This document shows, in pieces, positions 13,290 through 24,547 of a DNA stretch of 64,000 nt. The DNA is taken from positions 250,001 to 314,000 of the forward strand of contig JACVTC010000086.1 of the NCBI GenBank assembly GCA_016946835.1, read 5' to 3'. Below the pieces are notes generated by a model. The model was given only the letters and a program-made list of their open reading frames with translations, did no database searches and was not told where the DNA came from. The first letter of the stretch is position 1. Each line of letters begins with the position of its first letter. Source of the stretch: Neocallimastix lanati (nom. inval.) (lineage: Eukaryota > Neocallimastigomycota > Neocallimastigomycetes > Neocallimastigales > Neocallimastigaceae). The position numbers and the translations under genes are program-made.

Positions 13290-13640
13290 TTATAGAAGTA
13301 CATAATCACTCCTTATTTCCTCTTTTATTTGTTTTTTAATAGTAGAAATTAAAAATTTCATTCCTATTAAAAATATAATTATAGATATTATGGCTAATAT
13401 ACAAGAAGAATCTAGTACATAAAATATATCATATGAATAAGGATTGTTGATTACTGTATTATTATTTGAAATTTCTGTATAATTTGAATTATTAATGAAG
13501 GGATTTAAATATTTAATTTCTGTTTCATATTCTTCATTTCCTATATATTTAGTAGTAACTTTCAATATGCAAAATACAATGAATATGATATATTTTATAT
13601 TATTATGGTTATTGAATCCGAACATTTTATATATATACAT
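13290..13640 (-). CDS. Possible small single-pass membrane protein
   Basis: A 116-residue frame not recognised as a known family. It starts with a hydrophobic segment (residues about 17-31, signal-peptide-like), continues with a 50-residue Asn/Tyr/Glu-rich stretch with several N-X-S/T sequons, then a strong membrane segment (about residues 80-97, 'CILAIISIIIFLIGMKF') and a short basic/acidic tail. That layout fits a type I membrane protein with the tail in the cytosol. A second ATG at codon 6 could be the start. Base composition is richer in G+C than the flanks, which favours coding, but no splicing or homology supports it. Confidence 0.4.
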   Translation of the reverse strand: MYIYKMFGFNNHNNIKYIIFIVFCILKVTTKYIGNEEYETEIKYLNPFINNSNYTEISNNNTVINNPYSYDIFYVLDSSCILAIISIIIFLIGMKFLISTIKKQIKEEIRSDYVLL

Positions 13641-15960
13641 TTTTCTACTTCTTTTTTAATTTGTGAAAGTTTGATAAGAAATTATACACTTTTTTTTTTT
13701 TTTATAGAATTATATATATTTTATTGATTCTTCTTTAAATAAATAATTTAAATATATATATATATTATAATTTTATTATATATTTTGAAATTGTATTTAA
13801 TATATATTTATAAAATTACTAATATATATCATAAAATAGAAAAATATTTCTTTATCTATTTTATTACCTTTATTATTATTATTATTATTTTTTTTTAATA
13901 TTATTAATTGGTATTTTATTAATTATTTTTTTTTTTTGAAATAATTAATATATTAAATTTAAATTAATTATTTATAAAATAAAAATTATAATTAAAGTAT
14001 TAAAGATACTTTTAATAAATTTTCTACTTTTAATAATTTATTTTTATTTTGTTTTTTCATTTAAATCTTAATTATACTTCAAATGTTCATTTTTATTTCT
14101 TTAAAATAATTTTTTTACGTTATTAAGAAAATACTTCTTTTATATATATAAATTATTAAAAAAAACCTTTAATAAATTATTTTTTCATATCTCGTTATAA
14201 TTATCTCCTATTAATAATTAATATATTAACAACATATAATATTTAATATTTTGATTGAATCATATATATAATAAATAAATTGATATATATAATAAAAATA
14301 ATATACAATCTATATAATATTTAATATCATATCTGTAATTATCAATGTTTAATATTAATAAATATACTCTTATATTATTATATATATTATTTATTTAGTA
14401 TTCAATTATTTGTTTATTTATTTATTTACTTATTTACTTATTTAGTGTTCAATTAATTAATTATTTATTTATTTACGTATTCAATTATTTATTTATTTAT
14501 TTAGTATTAAATTCTATTAATTATATAAAAAAAAAAAAAAATTCTATTAATTATATAAAAAAAAAAAAATTTAAAAGTTAAAATTAACTGGTTCATATTT
14601 TATCAATATCATAATATTAATAAATTAAATCAAGAATGAATTTAATTCCATGTAAGTAAAAAACAAAAACTTTAATTATTAATAAAATGAAACAAGACCA
14701 TACTTTTTACAAATTATAAATTTTCATTTACCCTACTATTTCCCGTATTTCCCTTTTTTTTTATTTTTAGATGGCTCTTTTGTTAAGTTTATAAAATGAA
14801 TTTAAAAAAATTCTAATGGTTTTTTTTTCTCTTTCATTCTTTTTCATTATTTTCGTAGTATTATTATAAATATAAAATGAATTTCCTTTTTTTTTATATT
14901 TTATATTTCAATATTCTATATTTTATATTTTGTTTCTAATATTTTATATTATAATATTTAAAATTTTATATTTTTTTTGTTTTTGTTTTTGTTTTTTTTT
15001 GTTTTATTTAAAAAAAAAGAAATAAAAAAAAGAGAACAAATTCATTTTTAAAAAAAAGTTTCAAGTTTTAAAATTTAAAATTTAATATTTATCATATATG
15101 GTAAAAAAATATGAGATTTTCTTTTTTTTATTATTTAATTATTCCATTTTGTTTTTATTTATTTCTTTATTTACTTATTTTAATTATTTAATTATTTACT
15201 TATTTACTTATTTATTTACTTAATTAATTAATTAATTTATTTATTTAACCATTTTTATACAAATTACTTTAATTATTAAAACAAAACTTTATTTAATAAT
15301 AATAAATAAATAAGAACTACAGAGGAAAAAAAATTATTTTTTCTATTGGCATAATTAAAACAGTGATATAAAAATATAGAATATTTAAACTTAAAAACAA
15401 ATTATATATAGTAAGATTAAATAATTAATAATAATAAATAATAATTAATTAAATAAATAAATAAATAAGAAAGAATAAATAAGAAAGAATAAATAATTAA
15501 ATAATTGAATAACGATTAACAAGAGTATTTATTAATAAATAATAAGTAATAAATAATAAGTAATTATAAGAAAGGTTAACTGAAAATATTTATATAGTTT
15601 TATATTTTAAATATTCGTTTAAAAATAATAGAATAGAATATAAAAGAAAATTATTATATTATTCTATTTTATAAATAAGGTTTTATTATTTTTGAAGTTC
15701 TTTTTTTTTTTTTTGTTTTTTTTTTTTTTTGTTTTATCTTTTTAATACATTGATAATAGTTACGTATTACTAATAATTGATATTAAAACAAAAAAAAATA
15801 TTATTAAATTATATTATAAAAAATATTTAGAAAATAGTAAAAAAACAATAACAAAAAAAAAAAAAAAAGAACAAAAAAAAAAAAGAACATTATCATAATA
15901 AAATATATAAATAAATTAATAATAATAATAATCATAATTATAATTAATAATAATAATAAT

Positions 15961-16001
<41 letters not shown>

Positions 16002-16537
16002 GGAACTTTGTATATAAAAAAGTTAAGAGATCATAAATATTTCTAATTTTACAAACTTTATAATTATTAAAGAAAGTAGAAATATTAATTTTGTAATTTT
16101 GTAAATTTTTTTTTTTTTTTTTTTGTCCTTTTCTTCTTTTTAATATATTTAAAAGTTTAATTTTAAAATTTTTCTATGATAAATAATTTACACCTTTATG
16201 GTTAACTTTATTTTTAATTTTCTTTTTTTCTTTTTATGGTATAAATGTATTTTTTTATAATTTGAATTTAAAATTTTTCTATAATTTTTTATAATAAATA
16301 AAGTAGAGTAGTTGCCATATAAATATTAAACTATTTAGAATTCATTCAAATAGAATATTATTTTTATTAAATATTATTATTGTTTTGTTATTTATTAATT
16401 AAATTTTATTATTTATTATTTATTATTATTTATTATTTATTTATAATTTATTATTTATTATTATTTATTATTCAATTATTTATTTATTATTTATTATTTA
16501 TTATTTATTAATAAACACTTTTTTTGTTATTTATTAT
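13641..16537. other. AT-rich intergenic region with simple repeats
   Basis: ATTT/ACTT-type tracts (14400-14510, 15170-15245), long T-runs, and a (TAA)/(TTA) tract at about 15920-16000. A duplicated 25-30 bp block containing ATTCTATTAATTATAT then an A-run occurs at about 14512-14575. No genes seen. Confidence 0.6.
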
Positions 16538-16719
16538 TGTTAAGAGTCAGGAATTTATAGTCAATGTCAGTTTTATTAATATATTTTATGATAAAGAGTT
16601 ACTAGTACTTATTACAATTAAAGGCTTTTATACTATTACACTGTGGCTTGTACATTTTTTATATAATATATTTCAATACATTTGAAGCTTATTTTTCATA
16701 TATTACACATATTTTAACA
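16538..16719 (-). repeat. Copia-family LTR (3' LTR with adjoining polypurine tract)
   Basis: About 182 bp, TGTTAAGAGTCA..ATTTTAACA on the plus strand. On the minus strand a polypurine tract (AGTTTAGGGGA) abuts the LTR start at 16720, and the LTR holds a TATA-like GTATAAAAG. It therefore reads as a 3' LTR of a minus-strand element whose interior has decayed beyond recognition. Same family as the LTR at 3540-3782. Confidence 0.65.
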
Positions 16720-17310
16720 TTCCCCTAAACTTAAATATTTTATAATGAATAAATTAGTTTACTGGTAAAAACGTGTATATAAAATTATCCTATTATATAA
16801 TATTAACTTGATAGTATTAAATTATTATTTGTTTCTAATATAAATTAACTTTTAAATGAAGAAAATAATTTTTACATTATGTTAATTTTTTAATTCGATT
16901 TGAATATTGTTATAATAATTATTTATATATATTTGTAATCATATAATTTCCCCTTAAACTCTGTATTTAATATTATTACACTATTAATATTGGATGTATC
17001 TAAGACATCTCTTATAATATATGGAAATAAATGTAGAAATATACAGAGAATTCAGATCCTGGGGGTGACGTGTTGTGAGCGACGACGACGCGGTACTGGT
17101 ATGTCAAATATCATTATACCTACCGTAATAGCCGTTAGGGAACTAATGGGAGATGGGTATCCATTATGTGTGTATCTATGTATTTGTATTTTTTTTTTTT
17201 TATCTGTTGTCGAAATTAAAAAAAAAAAAATATTAAACTTGAAAATGTTATTGTAGATGATATATATTATATTTAGTTAATGATAAAAATCTTAAAATAT
17301 AGAGCATCTA

Positions 17311-17351
<41 letters not shown>

Positions 17352-18219
17352 GAGTCGCAATTACTACAAACTTAAACTTTATTTATTTATTCATTTATTC
17401 ATATATATATATTTTTTTAAAAAAAAAGAAAAAAGAAAAAAACTAATATGGAAAAAATTATTATTTAACCAAATTTAAACATAATAAATTTTTTTTAAAT
17501 AGTTATGTGAAATAAAAGTAATATTCAAAATAAAGTGAATAAATAAATTCAAAAAAAAAAAAAAAAAAAAAAAATCCATAATTAATAAAAATTGAAAATC
17601 AAGATTTAGTTTTTAATGAGTAATATAATTACGAAATTTTGAAAATTTCCACTTTAGTCTAATGGAAGAGTATTCAATAAAACCATTTCCCATTCTTAAT
17701 TCTCCTCAAACACTTCTACACTTCGTTGTTAAAAGTTCTTAAAATTTTCAAATTTAAAGTAATTTAGCTAGTTTAAATAAAATAAATATTTCAAAAATAT
17801 TGAAATTCAAGATTATAAACAAATTATTTCTTAATTTTACCAAAGATTCTACAACATAATATTAATTTAACATGTTTACTACAATGCATTTTAATTTTCA
17901 ACATGAATATATAGATAATTTATGTTTACTTCCCTTAAATTATTTATAGTATAATAGTTATGATTTAATGTATCCATAATTGCATTTATTACAATATTTA
18001 GTATGTTAATATAACTTATATTTCAAAATATTTAATATTTTTAAATATATTGTAAGTTTTAGGTATACAATCTATATATACAAAGATTAATGATCTATGA
18101 TAATCATATATTAAATATAATTTACTGTATTATGTTGTTTTCATAGATCTATTTTAAATCAGGTAATTATTTAAAGAGTTTATAAATCACATAGTATAGA
18201 CACTTAAAATGGTATTTAT
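16720..18219. other. Spacer with a small GC-richer island
   Basis: Mostly A/T sequence with a T-run of about 38 at 17311-17349. A stretch at about 17045-17170 is strikingly richer in G+C (GGGGGTGACG, CGACGACGACGC) and lies in an 88-codon open frame (16990-17256), but I see no known motif and the frame ends in homopolymer. A second purine-type AAGGGGAAA tract (minus strand) sits near 16950. Possibly debris of the element that left the LTR at 16538. Confidence 0.4.
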
Positions 18220-18382
18220 TTTTTTTTCAGCTATTATTGTGATTACGTTAAAAAAAAATGCGTTGGGCACAAAAAAAAAACGCGGCTTCTTTTATGAATT
18301 AGATAGTGAAATATCTATAACTTTTTTATATTCATGAGTGATGGTAACTGTAGTAAGGCATATATTTATAAGAAATGTGATG

Positions 18383-18420
<38 letters not shown>

Positions 18421-19236
18421 GATGATTTATCTGGTTGCTCTCTTAGAAATGAAGCCATTAATATAATATTTGGGGTATTCGATAGAGATGACCCTTAGCA
18501 CTTGAAAGACTAAAGGTTATATTGATATTTAGAGTGAAAATTACTTCTTTGCAAGTAACGGAACTGATGGAATAGCTTGTAATGGATCTCTTGAAGTTAA
18601 TCGAATTTCCTTATTATGACCTTGGTGTGAGTTACACATGTGCCGTAATTGAATATGGTTTTGTGTAATTATACAACCAATAACGAAGATACTGAATGGA
18701 TAAGTGATCTTTCTGTCTGATGATATACTAATCAATCAATACAATATTTCCCCGGGGGGAACTCATGATAGTGGAACATAAGAACATATGCTTTAGGAAA
18801 AACTGAAATTAATGAACTTAGTGTTCCAGATATTTATGGTCTTACTCAAGAAATAAGTATTTCTGAATAGTTGATGAGGCCTTAATCAGATATTTTTGAT
18901 ATAAAACTTGAAACAAACAAAGATAAATAAATATATCTTATATAAACAATGGTTTTTGATTGTATGAATAGAGCTACAGGAAAGAATATATTATTTAAGC
19001 GATGTATTAGACTAAAGTTATAAAATTGCTAACGATATATACAAGTGAAAGTGTCATTATTCGTTTAAAGAATGATGCCATCCAAGTAGGTAACAGCACT
19101 GTATACCTCGATTATAATCATAGTACAGTAAATACAATTACACTTGGATTTGATACATTTAGAGAAGTGTATGAAGTAATTGCTGAACTTAGTATATTAA
19201 ATACTGATACTAAAAAAGTTTTCTACAGCATATAAT

Positions 19237-19279
<43 letters not shown>

Positions 19280-19630
19280 TATATCGGTAATGTATTACTT
19301 CCGAAACTTGGCAATACAAGGGCTAAAATAATTTTATTAGCACGTTGAAACTGGAAATATAATGTTACTAATAGTGTAAGGTAAACAAGTGAATAGATCA
19401 AGCAAGGAAGATTGCAAAAGATATTCGTTTTTCCATAGGATATAAACGAATGTTATCCTCATATTGATAAATCAAACCAACAGGTGCTCATTTACGATGA
19501 TTATAATTTAGGAAAGGGAAAATAAGATCTTGTTAAAGAACTTATCTTACATAAAATTACAATTGTATATGATAAAACTGAATATTCTATATATGATGAA
19601 TTTACTAATTTCTTTTATGAATCAAAATAA
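18220..19630 (+). pseudogene. Decayed coding region, possibly a secreted Cys-containing protein
   Basis: Base composition is clearly coding-like (less A/T than the flanks) across 1.4 kb, but no frame stays open for long. Readable pieces on the plus strand include 'CDEG', 'DLSGCSLRNEAINIIFGVF' near 18421-18480, a 69-codon open piece at 19026-19235, and an end near 19560-19627 ('SIYDEFTNFFYESK'). Two long T-runs (about 18387-18417 and 19233-19277) interrupt it. The G-Y/F-D-G-C pattern recalls cysteine-rich secreted proteins of gut fungi, but this is weak; it is listed as an unidentified host pseudogene with many breaks. Confidence 0.45.
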
Positions 19631-19944
19631 ATAAATAATTAAATAATAAATAATTTAATAAATAATAAATAATAAAATTATAAATAATTTAATAAATACT
19701 AAATAATAAAATAATTAAATACTATGATTATTAAATACTAAAATAATTAAATAATAAATAATAGATAAATAAATATATATTTTAAACATTAAAAATAAAA
19801 ATATTTTCAAAAACTCTTTTTATATATTTCAGTTAACATTAAAAAACTAAAAAAAAAAAAAAAAAAAAATAATTGAATTAATATTAATATAAAATATATA
19901 TAATAAAAATTAGTTATTAAAATTGATCATTTATAATAAATAAT

Positions 19945-19975
<31 letters not shown>

Positions 19976-19981
19976 TAATAA

Positions 19982-20026
<45 letters not shown>

Positions 20027-20062
20027 TAATAATAATAATAAAAATAATAATAAAAATAATAA

Positions 20063-20118
<56 letters not shown>

Positions 20119-20323
20119 GTCAGATGAAAAGATCTTTAAAATATTTTAAACAATGATTCAGTTTAAAGAAAAAAAAATAATAATAATAAGATATCTTTAT
20201 AATTAAAAATTATTAATTAACTATTTTATTATTATAACTACTATTATATTTTTATTAATTTTTTTTACCAGTTTAAATATTTTTATTTTTATAAGTAGTG
20301 TTATATTTCTATTAATATGAATC
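19631..20323. repeat. AAT-rich simple sequence
   Basis: (AATA)n at 19627-19770 and an imperfect (AAT)n/(AAAAT) tract at about 19940-20118. No genes. Confidence 0.8.
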
Positions 20324-20646
20324 TAGTGCGTTTCGCAATATGGCGTATTTTTATATGTGGCTTTTTTTAATAATCAAATAAATAATAATTAAATAAATAA
20401 TAAATATTCTTTTTTTATATATATAATTTATTAATATTCAATTATAAAAATAATATTTTATAATTCTTTTTTAATAGAATATTTTATTATTTCTTTTGAA
20501 ATAGTTATTTAATAATATTTAATGAAAAAATATATTATTAGTTCTTTTAAAATAATAATTATTTATATATTTTATGATTGTAAAATATCTTAAAAATGTA
20601 TGGCTTTATTTAAAAAATATTATACGCCACATTACGAAATGCACGA
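20324..20646. mobile_element. MITE-like element with terminal inverted repeats
   Basis: About 323 bp bounded by inverted repeats: left GTGCGTTTCGCAATATGGCG (20326-20345) and right, on the opposite strand, GTGCATTTCGTAATGTGGCG (20624-20643). Sixteen of twenty positions agree and the similarity continues a few bases inward. The interior is non-coding A/T sequence, as in miniature inverted-repeat elements derived from DNA transposons. The flanking dinucleotides do not give a clear TA duplication, so the superfamily is left open. Confidence 0.65.
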
Positions 20647-21115
20647 TCCCCTAATCATTTTATTATAAAAATTATTATATTTTTATTTATACTTTATTTG
20701 ACATTATTTTTTTTTAAAAAATAATATTAATTGAATTATAGTTATAATTTTAAAAAAAATAATAACAATATGAAAAGATTATTGAAATTTTTTATATTTT
20801 AAGCAATTAAGCTATTTATAAAAAAAATATTATAAAGATATAAAGATATCTTTCTAATTAAAGATTTATTAAATATTATTATTTTTTTATTATAATTACT
20901 ATTATATCTTTATTAATGTCTTAATTCGACATTATTTATTTAATTATTATTTTAAAACGCCACTTATTATATGCTTAATTTAATGAAATGTAATACTTTA
21001 ATTAAATTATAACCTATTACAGTCTTTTATTATTATTATTATTATTACTATTATTATTAATTATTATTATAATATATTTAGTATGATTTTACAGTGAATT
21101 TTACTTTAAAATAAC

Positions 21116-21146
<31 letters not shown>

Positions 21147-21655
21147 CCATATTATAATATAATATTAAACAATTAAACATATATCTAACAAAAAAAAAAT
21201 TTTTTTAATTAAATTGAAAACTAACATTTTGGTTAGACTTAAATTTTATTTATATGTTTATAATAATTTCAAATGTAATATAAATAATTTAATAATTACA
21301 TTTGAAAATTATTTACTAAATTTTATTTTATAATCTTTGACTCTTTTTTTGATATTTAATTAATTATTTATTTTAATGACCTCAGGTTTCACAATTTTCA
21401 AATTTAAAATTAAGATAAAGTTATTTGATATACTGATGAAATAATTTAATTTTTTTTTTTTTTTTAAAAAATAGAATAAAAAAAAAGTATAAAAGCGTTA
21501 ATATTTTACAAAATATAAATATTTTTTGAATTAATCATATTATTATTTTTTAAATTAATCGTATTATTATTTTTTAATATATAGTTATATGTATTGATTA
21601 CATATATTTATAAAATAATAATAGAAAACTATAGTTTAAATTATATTCACATTTA

Positions 21656-21700
<45 letters not shown>

Positions 21701-21738
21701 GTGATTCTATATATTATATATATATATTAAAATTAAAA
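20647..21738. other. AT-rich region upstream of the GH5 locus
   Basis: Holds a diverged second copy (about 20770-20925) of the sequence at about 20125-20300 on the other side of the MITE, and a T-run of over 30 at 21659-21695 directly before the GH5 start. No genes seen. Confidence 0.5.
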
Positions 21739-21891
21739 ATGAGTAAGTTAATTTTATTAATTCTCTCTCTTTTGTACTTTACATTATCTTTGGTTTTATG
21801 TAAACCATTTGATAAACGTGACAGTAAAGGTATACATGTAGAAGGTAATAAACTTTTAGATGGAAATGGTAATGAATTTGTTTTCCGTGGT
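21739..21891 (+). other. Signal peptide and N-terminal GH5 start of copy 1
   Basis: The first 21 residues are hydrophobic (LILLILSLLYFTLSLVL) with cleavage likely before 'KPFDKR', a Kex2-type site. The first GH5 strand ('GIHVEGNKLLDGNGNEFVFR') follows and then the reading frame leaves the GH5 frame at the deletion joint near 21890. Confidence 0.85.
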
Positions 21892-22536
21892 GGATGCTTC
21901 TGGTTATGGTCAAGAGCCTGGTCCAATGATTAAGGATGCCACGAGAGTGCTTGCCGCTGATCCAAACCGTAATGTTATTTTCTCGTGTCATGTCTATGCT
22001 CAATTAGGTAAAAATGATGAAACTTTATTGAGTGCTTTTAATGCATTAACAGAACAAGGAATCTGCTGGATCGTTGGTGAATTTGGTCATTGGCATTATG
22101 GTGATGAAGTTGCCTATAAAACATTGACCAGTTATTGTGATTCAAATAATGTTGGTTGGATAGCCTGGTCATGGGCAGGTAATGGTGGTATTGATAGTTG
22201 TCTTGATTTAACTTCTAGGGTTAGGGTCTAAAGCTACCTTCTCTAAGAATGATTTAACCTCCTGGGGTAAATATATTTTCTTCTCTGATCATGGTATTCA
22301 AAAGACTTCTAAATTAGCATACACCAACAAAATTTATTCTGGTGAATTTGGAGAAACAGTCAATGAGGTTGATAAAGTAGTTACAACCAATGAAGCAAGT
22401 TCTATTCTAGCTGCTGATCCAACTCCTACTCCTGCTCCTGTATATGGATTCTGTGAAACATGTATTGCAACTGCTACTGGTGGTGATGGTACTCTTTGGG
22501 GATTGGAAAATAATAAATCTTGTAAGATTGATACTT
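21889..22536 (+). repeat. Direct repeat, copy 1 (GH5 C-half plus dockerin)
   Basis: About 648 bp almost identical to 23541-24188, at a constant offset of 1652 bp with no indel between the copies. I see only about half a dozen substitutions, so the duplication or a conversion event is recent. Confidence 0.95.
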
Positions 22537-22545
22537 CTAAATGTA
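22447..22545 (+). other. Fungal dockerin (CBM10-like) domain 1
   Basis: Pattern C-E-T-C..GGDGTLWG-EN-KSC-I...C, the cysteine and G-T/S-L-W-G layout of non-catalytic dockerins of anaerobic fungi. It binds scaffoldin repeats in the fungal cellulosome. Confidence 0.85.
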
Positions 22546-22849
22546 TAAATTCTGATTCTAATTCAACTACTACAATAGTTGATAATATGGCAGAAATTAC
22601 TACTATTACTGCTGCTGCTGCTGTTGCTACTACTACTACTACTATTTCAAATTATAGTACTTCTAATTCTATTCAAAATGAAGCTACGAATACTATCTCT
22701 AGTAGTATAACTAATGTTCCATTCAATGAACAAAGTTCTTCTTACTCCGTTTCAGATGAATTCAATTCTTCTGATGAAGAAGACGTGACTTGCGAAACAT
22801 GTGAAGATATCATCGTTGATATTGATTCAGCAGATGAATACGACTATTG

Positions 22850-22950
22850 TGGATCATGTGAAGTTACTGCCACTGGTACGGATGGATCCCTTTGGGGTTG
22901 GGAAAACGATCAATCTTGTAGGATTAATACCAATGAATGTCAAAATTTCG
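22850..22950 (+). other. Fungal dockerin (CBM10-like) domain 2
   Basis: Pattern C-G-S-C..TGTDGSLWGWEN-QSC-I...C. It lies in the open central frame between two Ser/Thr-rich linkers. A further C-E-T-C motif with an acidic stretch sits just upstream (22793-22845), possibly a rudimentary extra copy. Confidence 0.85.
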
Positions 22951-23540
22951 GCTCTGATTCTGCTGCCATGACTACTATCATCTCAGAAACAGCAAGTCCT
23001 ATTTCTGGTGCTGCTACTACCACTTCTTCCAGTCCAATTATCAAACCCACTCCATCAACATCCGGTCTTGGTATGCATGTAGAAGGTAATAAACTCTTAG
23101 ATGGAAATGGTAATGAATTTGTTTTCCGTGGTGTTAATGTTCCTCATGAATGGTTTATTGAAAAGACTGAATCTTCCATTAGAGATATTGCTGATTTAGG
23201 TGCTAATAGTGTTCGTATTGTTTTATCCGGTGGCACGTACAGAGCTAAAACTCCAATAGAAGAACTTGAACAAATTATTGCTTGGTGTGAAGAAATTGGT
23301 TTAGTTGCTGTTCTTGAACTTCACGACTTCACTGGGAAAGATGATCCAAACATGATTCTTTCTACCGCCGTGAATTATTGGACTGATATTAAAGATTTTC
23401 TTAATGCACACAAGGATTACATCATTGTTAATATTGCCAATGAATGGATAGGCAGTATGGAAACAGGTAAACCTCTGGGGAGATACTTATGCCACTGCTA
23501 TTAAATTATTACGTGAAAATGGCATTGAAAATGCTATAAT

Positions 23541-24188
23541 GGTGGATGCTTCTGGTTATGGTCAAGAGCCTGGTCCAATGATTAAGGATGCCACGAGAGT
23601 GCTTGCCGCTGATCCAAACCGTAATGTTATTTTCTCATGTCATGTCTATGCTCAATTAGGTAAAAATGATGAAACTTTATTGAGTGCTTTTAATGCATTA
23701 ACAGAACAAGGAATCTGCTGGATCGTTGGTGAATTTGGTCATTGGCATTATGGTGATGAAGTTGCCTATAAAACATTGACCAGTTATTGTGATTCAAATA
23801 ATGTTGGTTGAATAGCCTGGTCATGGGCAGGTAATGGTGGTATTGATAGTTGTCTTGATTTAACTTCTAGGGTTAGGGTCTAAAGCTACCTTCTCTAAGA
23901 ATGATTTAACCTCCTGGGGTAAATATATTTTCTTCTCTGATCATGGTATTCAAAAGACTTCTAAATTAGCATACACCAACAAAATTTATTCTGGTGAATT
24001 TGGAGAAACAGTCAATGAGGTTGATAAAGTAGTTACAACCAATGAAGCAAGTTCTATTCTAGCTGCTGATCCAACTCCTACTCCTGCTCCTGTATATGGA
24101 TTCTGTGAAACATGTATTGCAACTGCTACTGGTGGTGATGGTACTCTTTGAGGCTGGGAAAATAATAAATCTTGTAAGATTGATACCA
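23541..24188 (+). repeat. Direct repeat, copy 2 (GH5 C-half plus dockerin)
   Basis: Partner of 21889-22536. Relative to copy 1 it carries G-to-A differences, two of which turn TGG (Trp) into TGA (about 23809 and 24149). It includes dockerin 3 at 24099-24199, which ends in the normal 'TTKC' stop position. Confidence 0.95.
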
Positions 24189-24199
24189 CTAAATGTTAA

Positions 24200-24512
24200 A
24201 GATCTCTTACACGTATTCCAACAATTAATAAAACTTTTAAAATTAATAATTGTAATTTGTAATTGTTAAGTTTTTAAACTATTTCAAATACTTAAATAAC
24301 TATCCATTCTTTTTACATTTAAACAATAAGAATAAATATTGAAGTTATGTTATTTGAGAAGTCAAATGTAAAAAAAAAAAAAAAGAAATAGTAATAATAA
24401 TAATTAATAATTAAAAAAAATTTTTTTTTTTTTCTAAAATACATTAAATAATTTTATTATTGTATACTTTTATTTATATATTTTTAGTCAATAATAAAAA
24501 ATAAAAAATATA

Positions 24513-24547
<35 letters not shown>

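Larger units (their letters stand above)
21739..24199 (+). pseudogene. Broken, internally duplicated GH5 (mannanase-type) dockerin enzyme
   Basis: Parts in order: signal peptide from the ATG at 21739 (hydrophobic, then 'KPFDKR'), GH5 copy 1 (21830-22395), dockerin (22447-22545), Ser/Thr linker, dockerin 2 (22850-22950), linker, GH5 copy 2 (23071-24050), dockerin 3 (24099-24199). The catalytic part resembles bacterial GH5_8 beta-mannanases; such enzymes cut mannan and the dockerins bind cellulosome scaffoldin outside the cell. In copy 2 the acid/base Glu is in 'NIANEW' and the nucleophile in 'IVGEFG'. Breaks: copy 1 lacks about 410 bp including the acid/base Glu; both copies share a one-base shift after 'LDLTS' (about 22216 and 23868); copy 2 has an extra base near 23474 and TGA for Trp near 23809 and 24149. 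No full-length enzyme can be made, although the central part (22503-23504) is open. Confidence 0.85.

Noticed and set aside
17651-17720. tRNA-like A-box (TAGTCTAATGG)
   Set aside because: No acceptable B-box, no acceptor stem pairing and no cloverleaf can be drawn.
22215-22230. Telomere-like GGGTTAGGG
   Set aside because: A single short match inside GH5 coding sequence, repeated only because the segment is duplicated.
23800-24155. TGA read as Trp (alternative code)
   Set aside because: Copy 1 has TGG at the same places and the intact genes here use TGG for Trp; TGA fits decay better.
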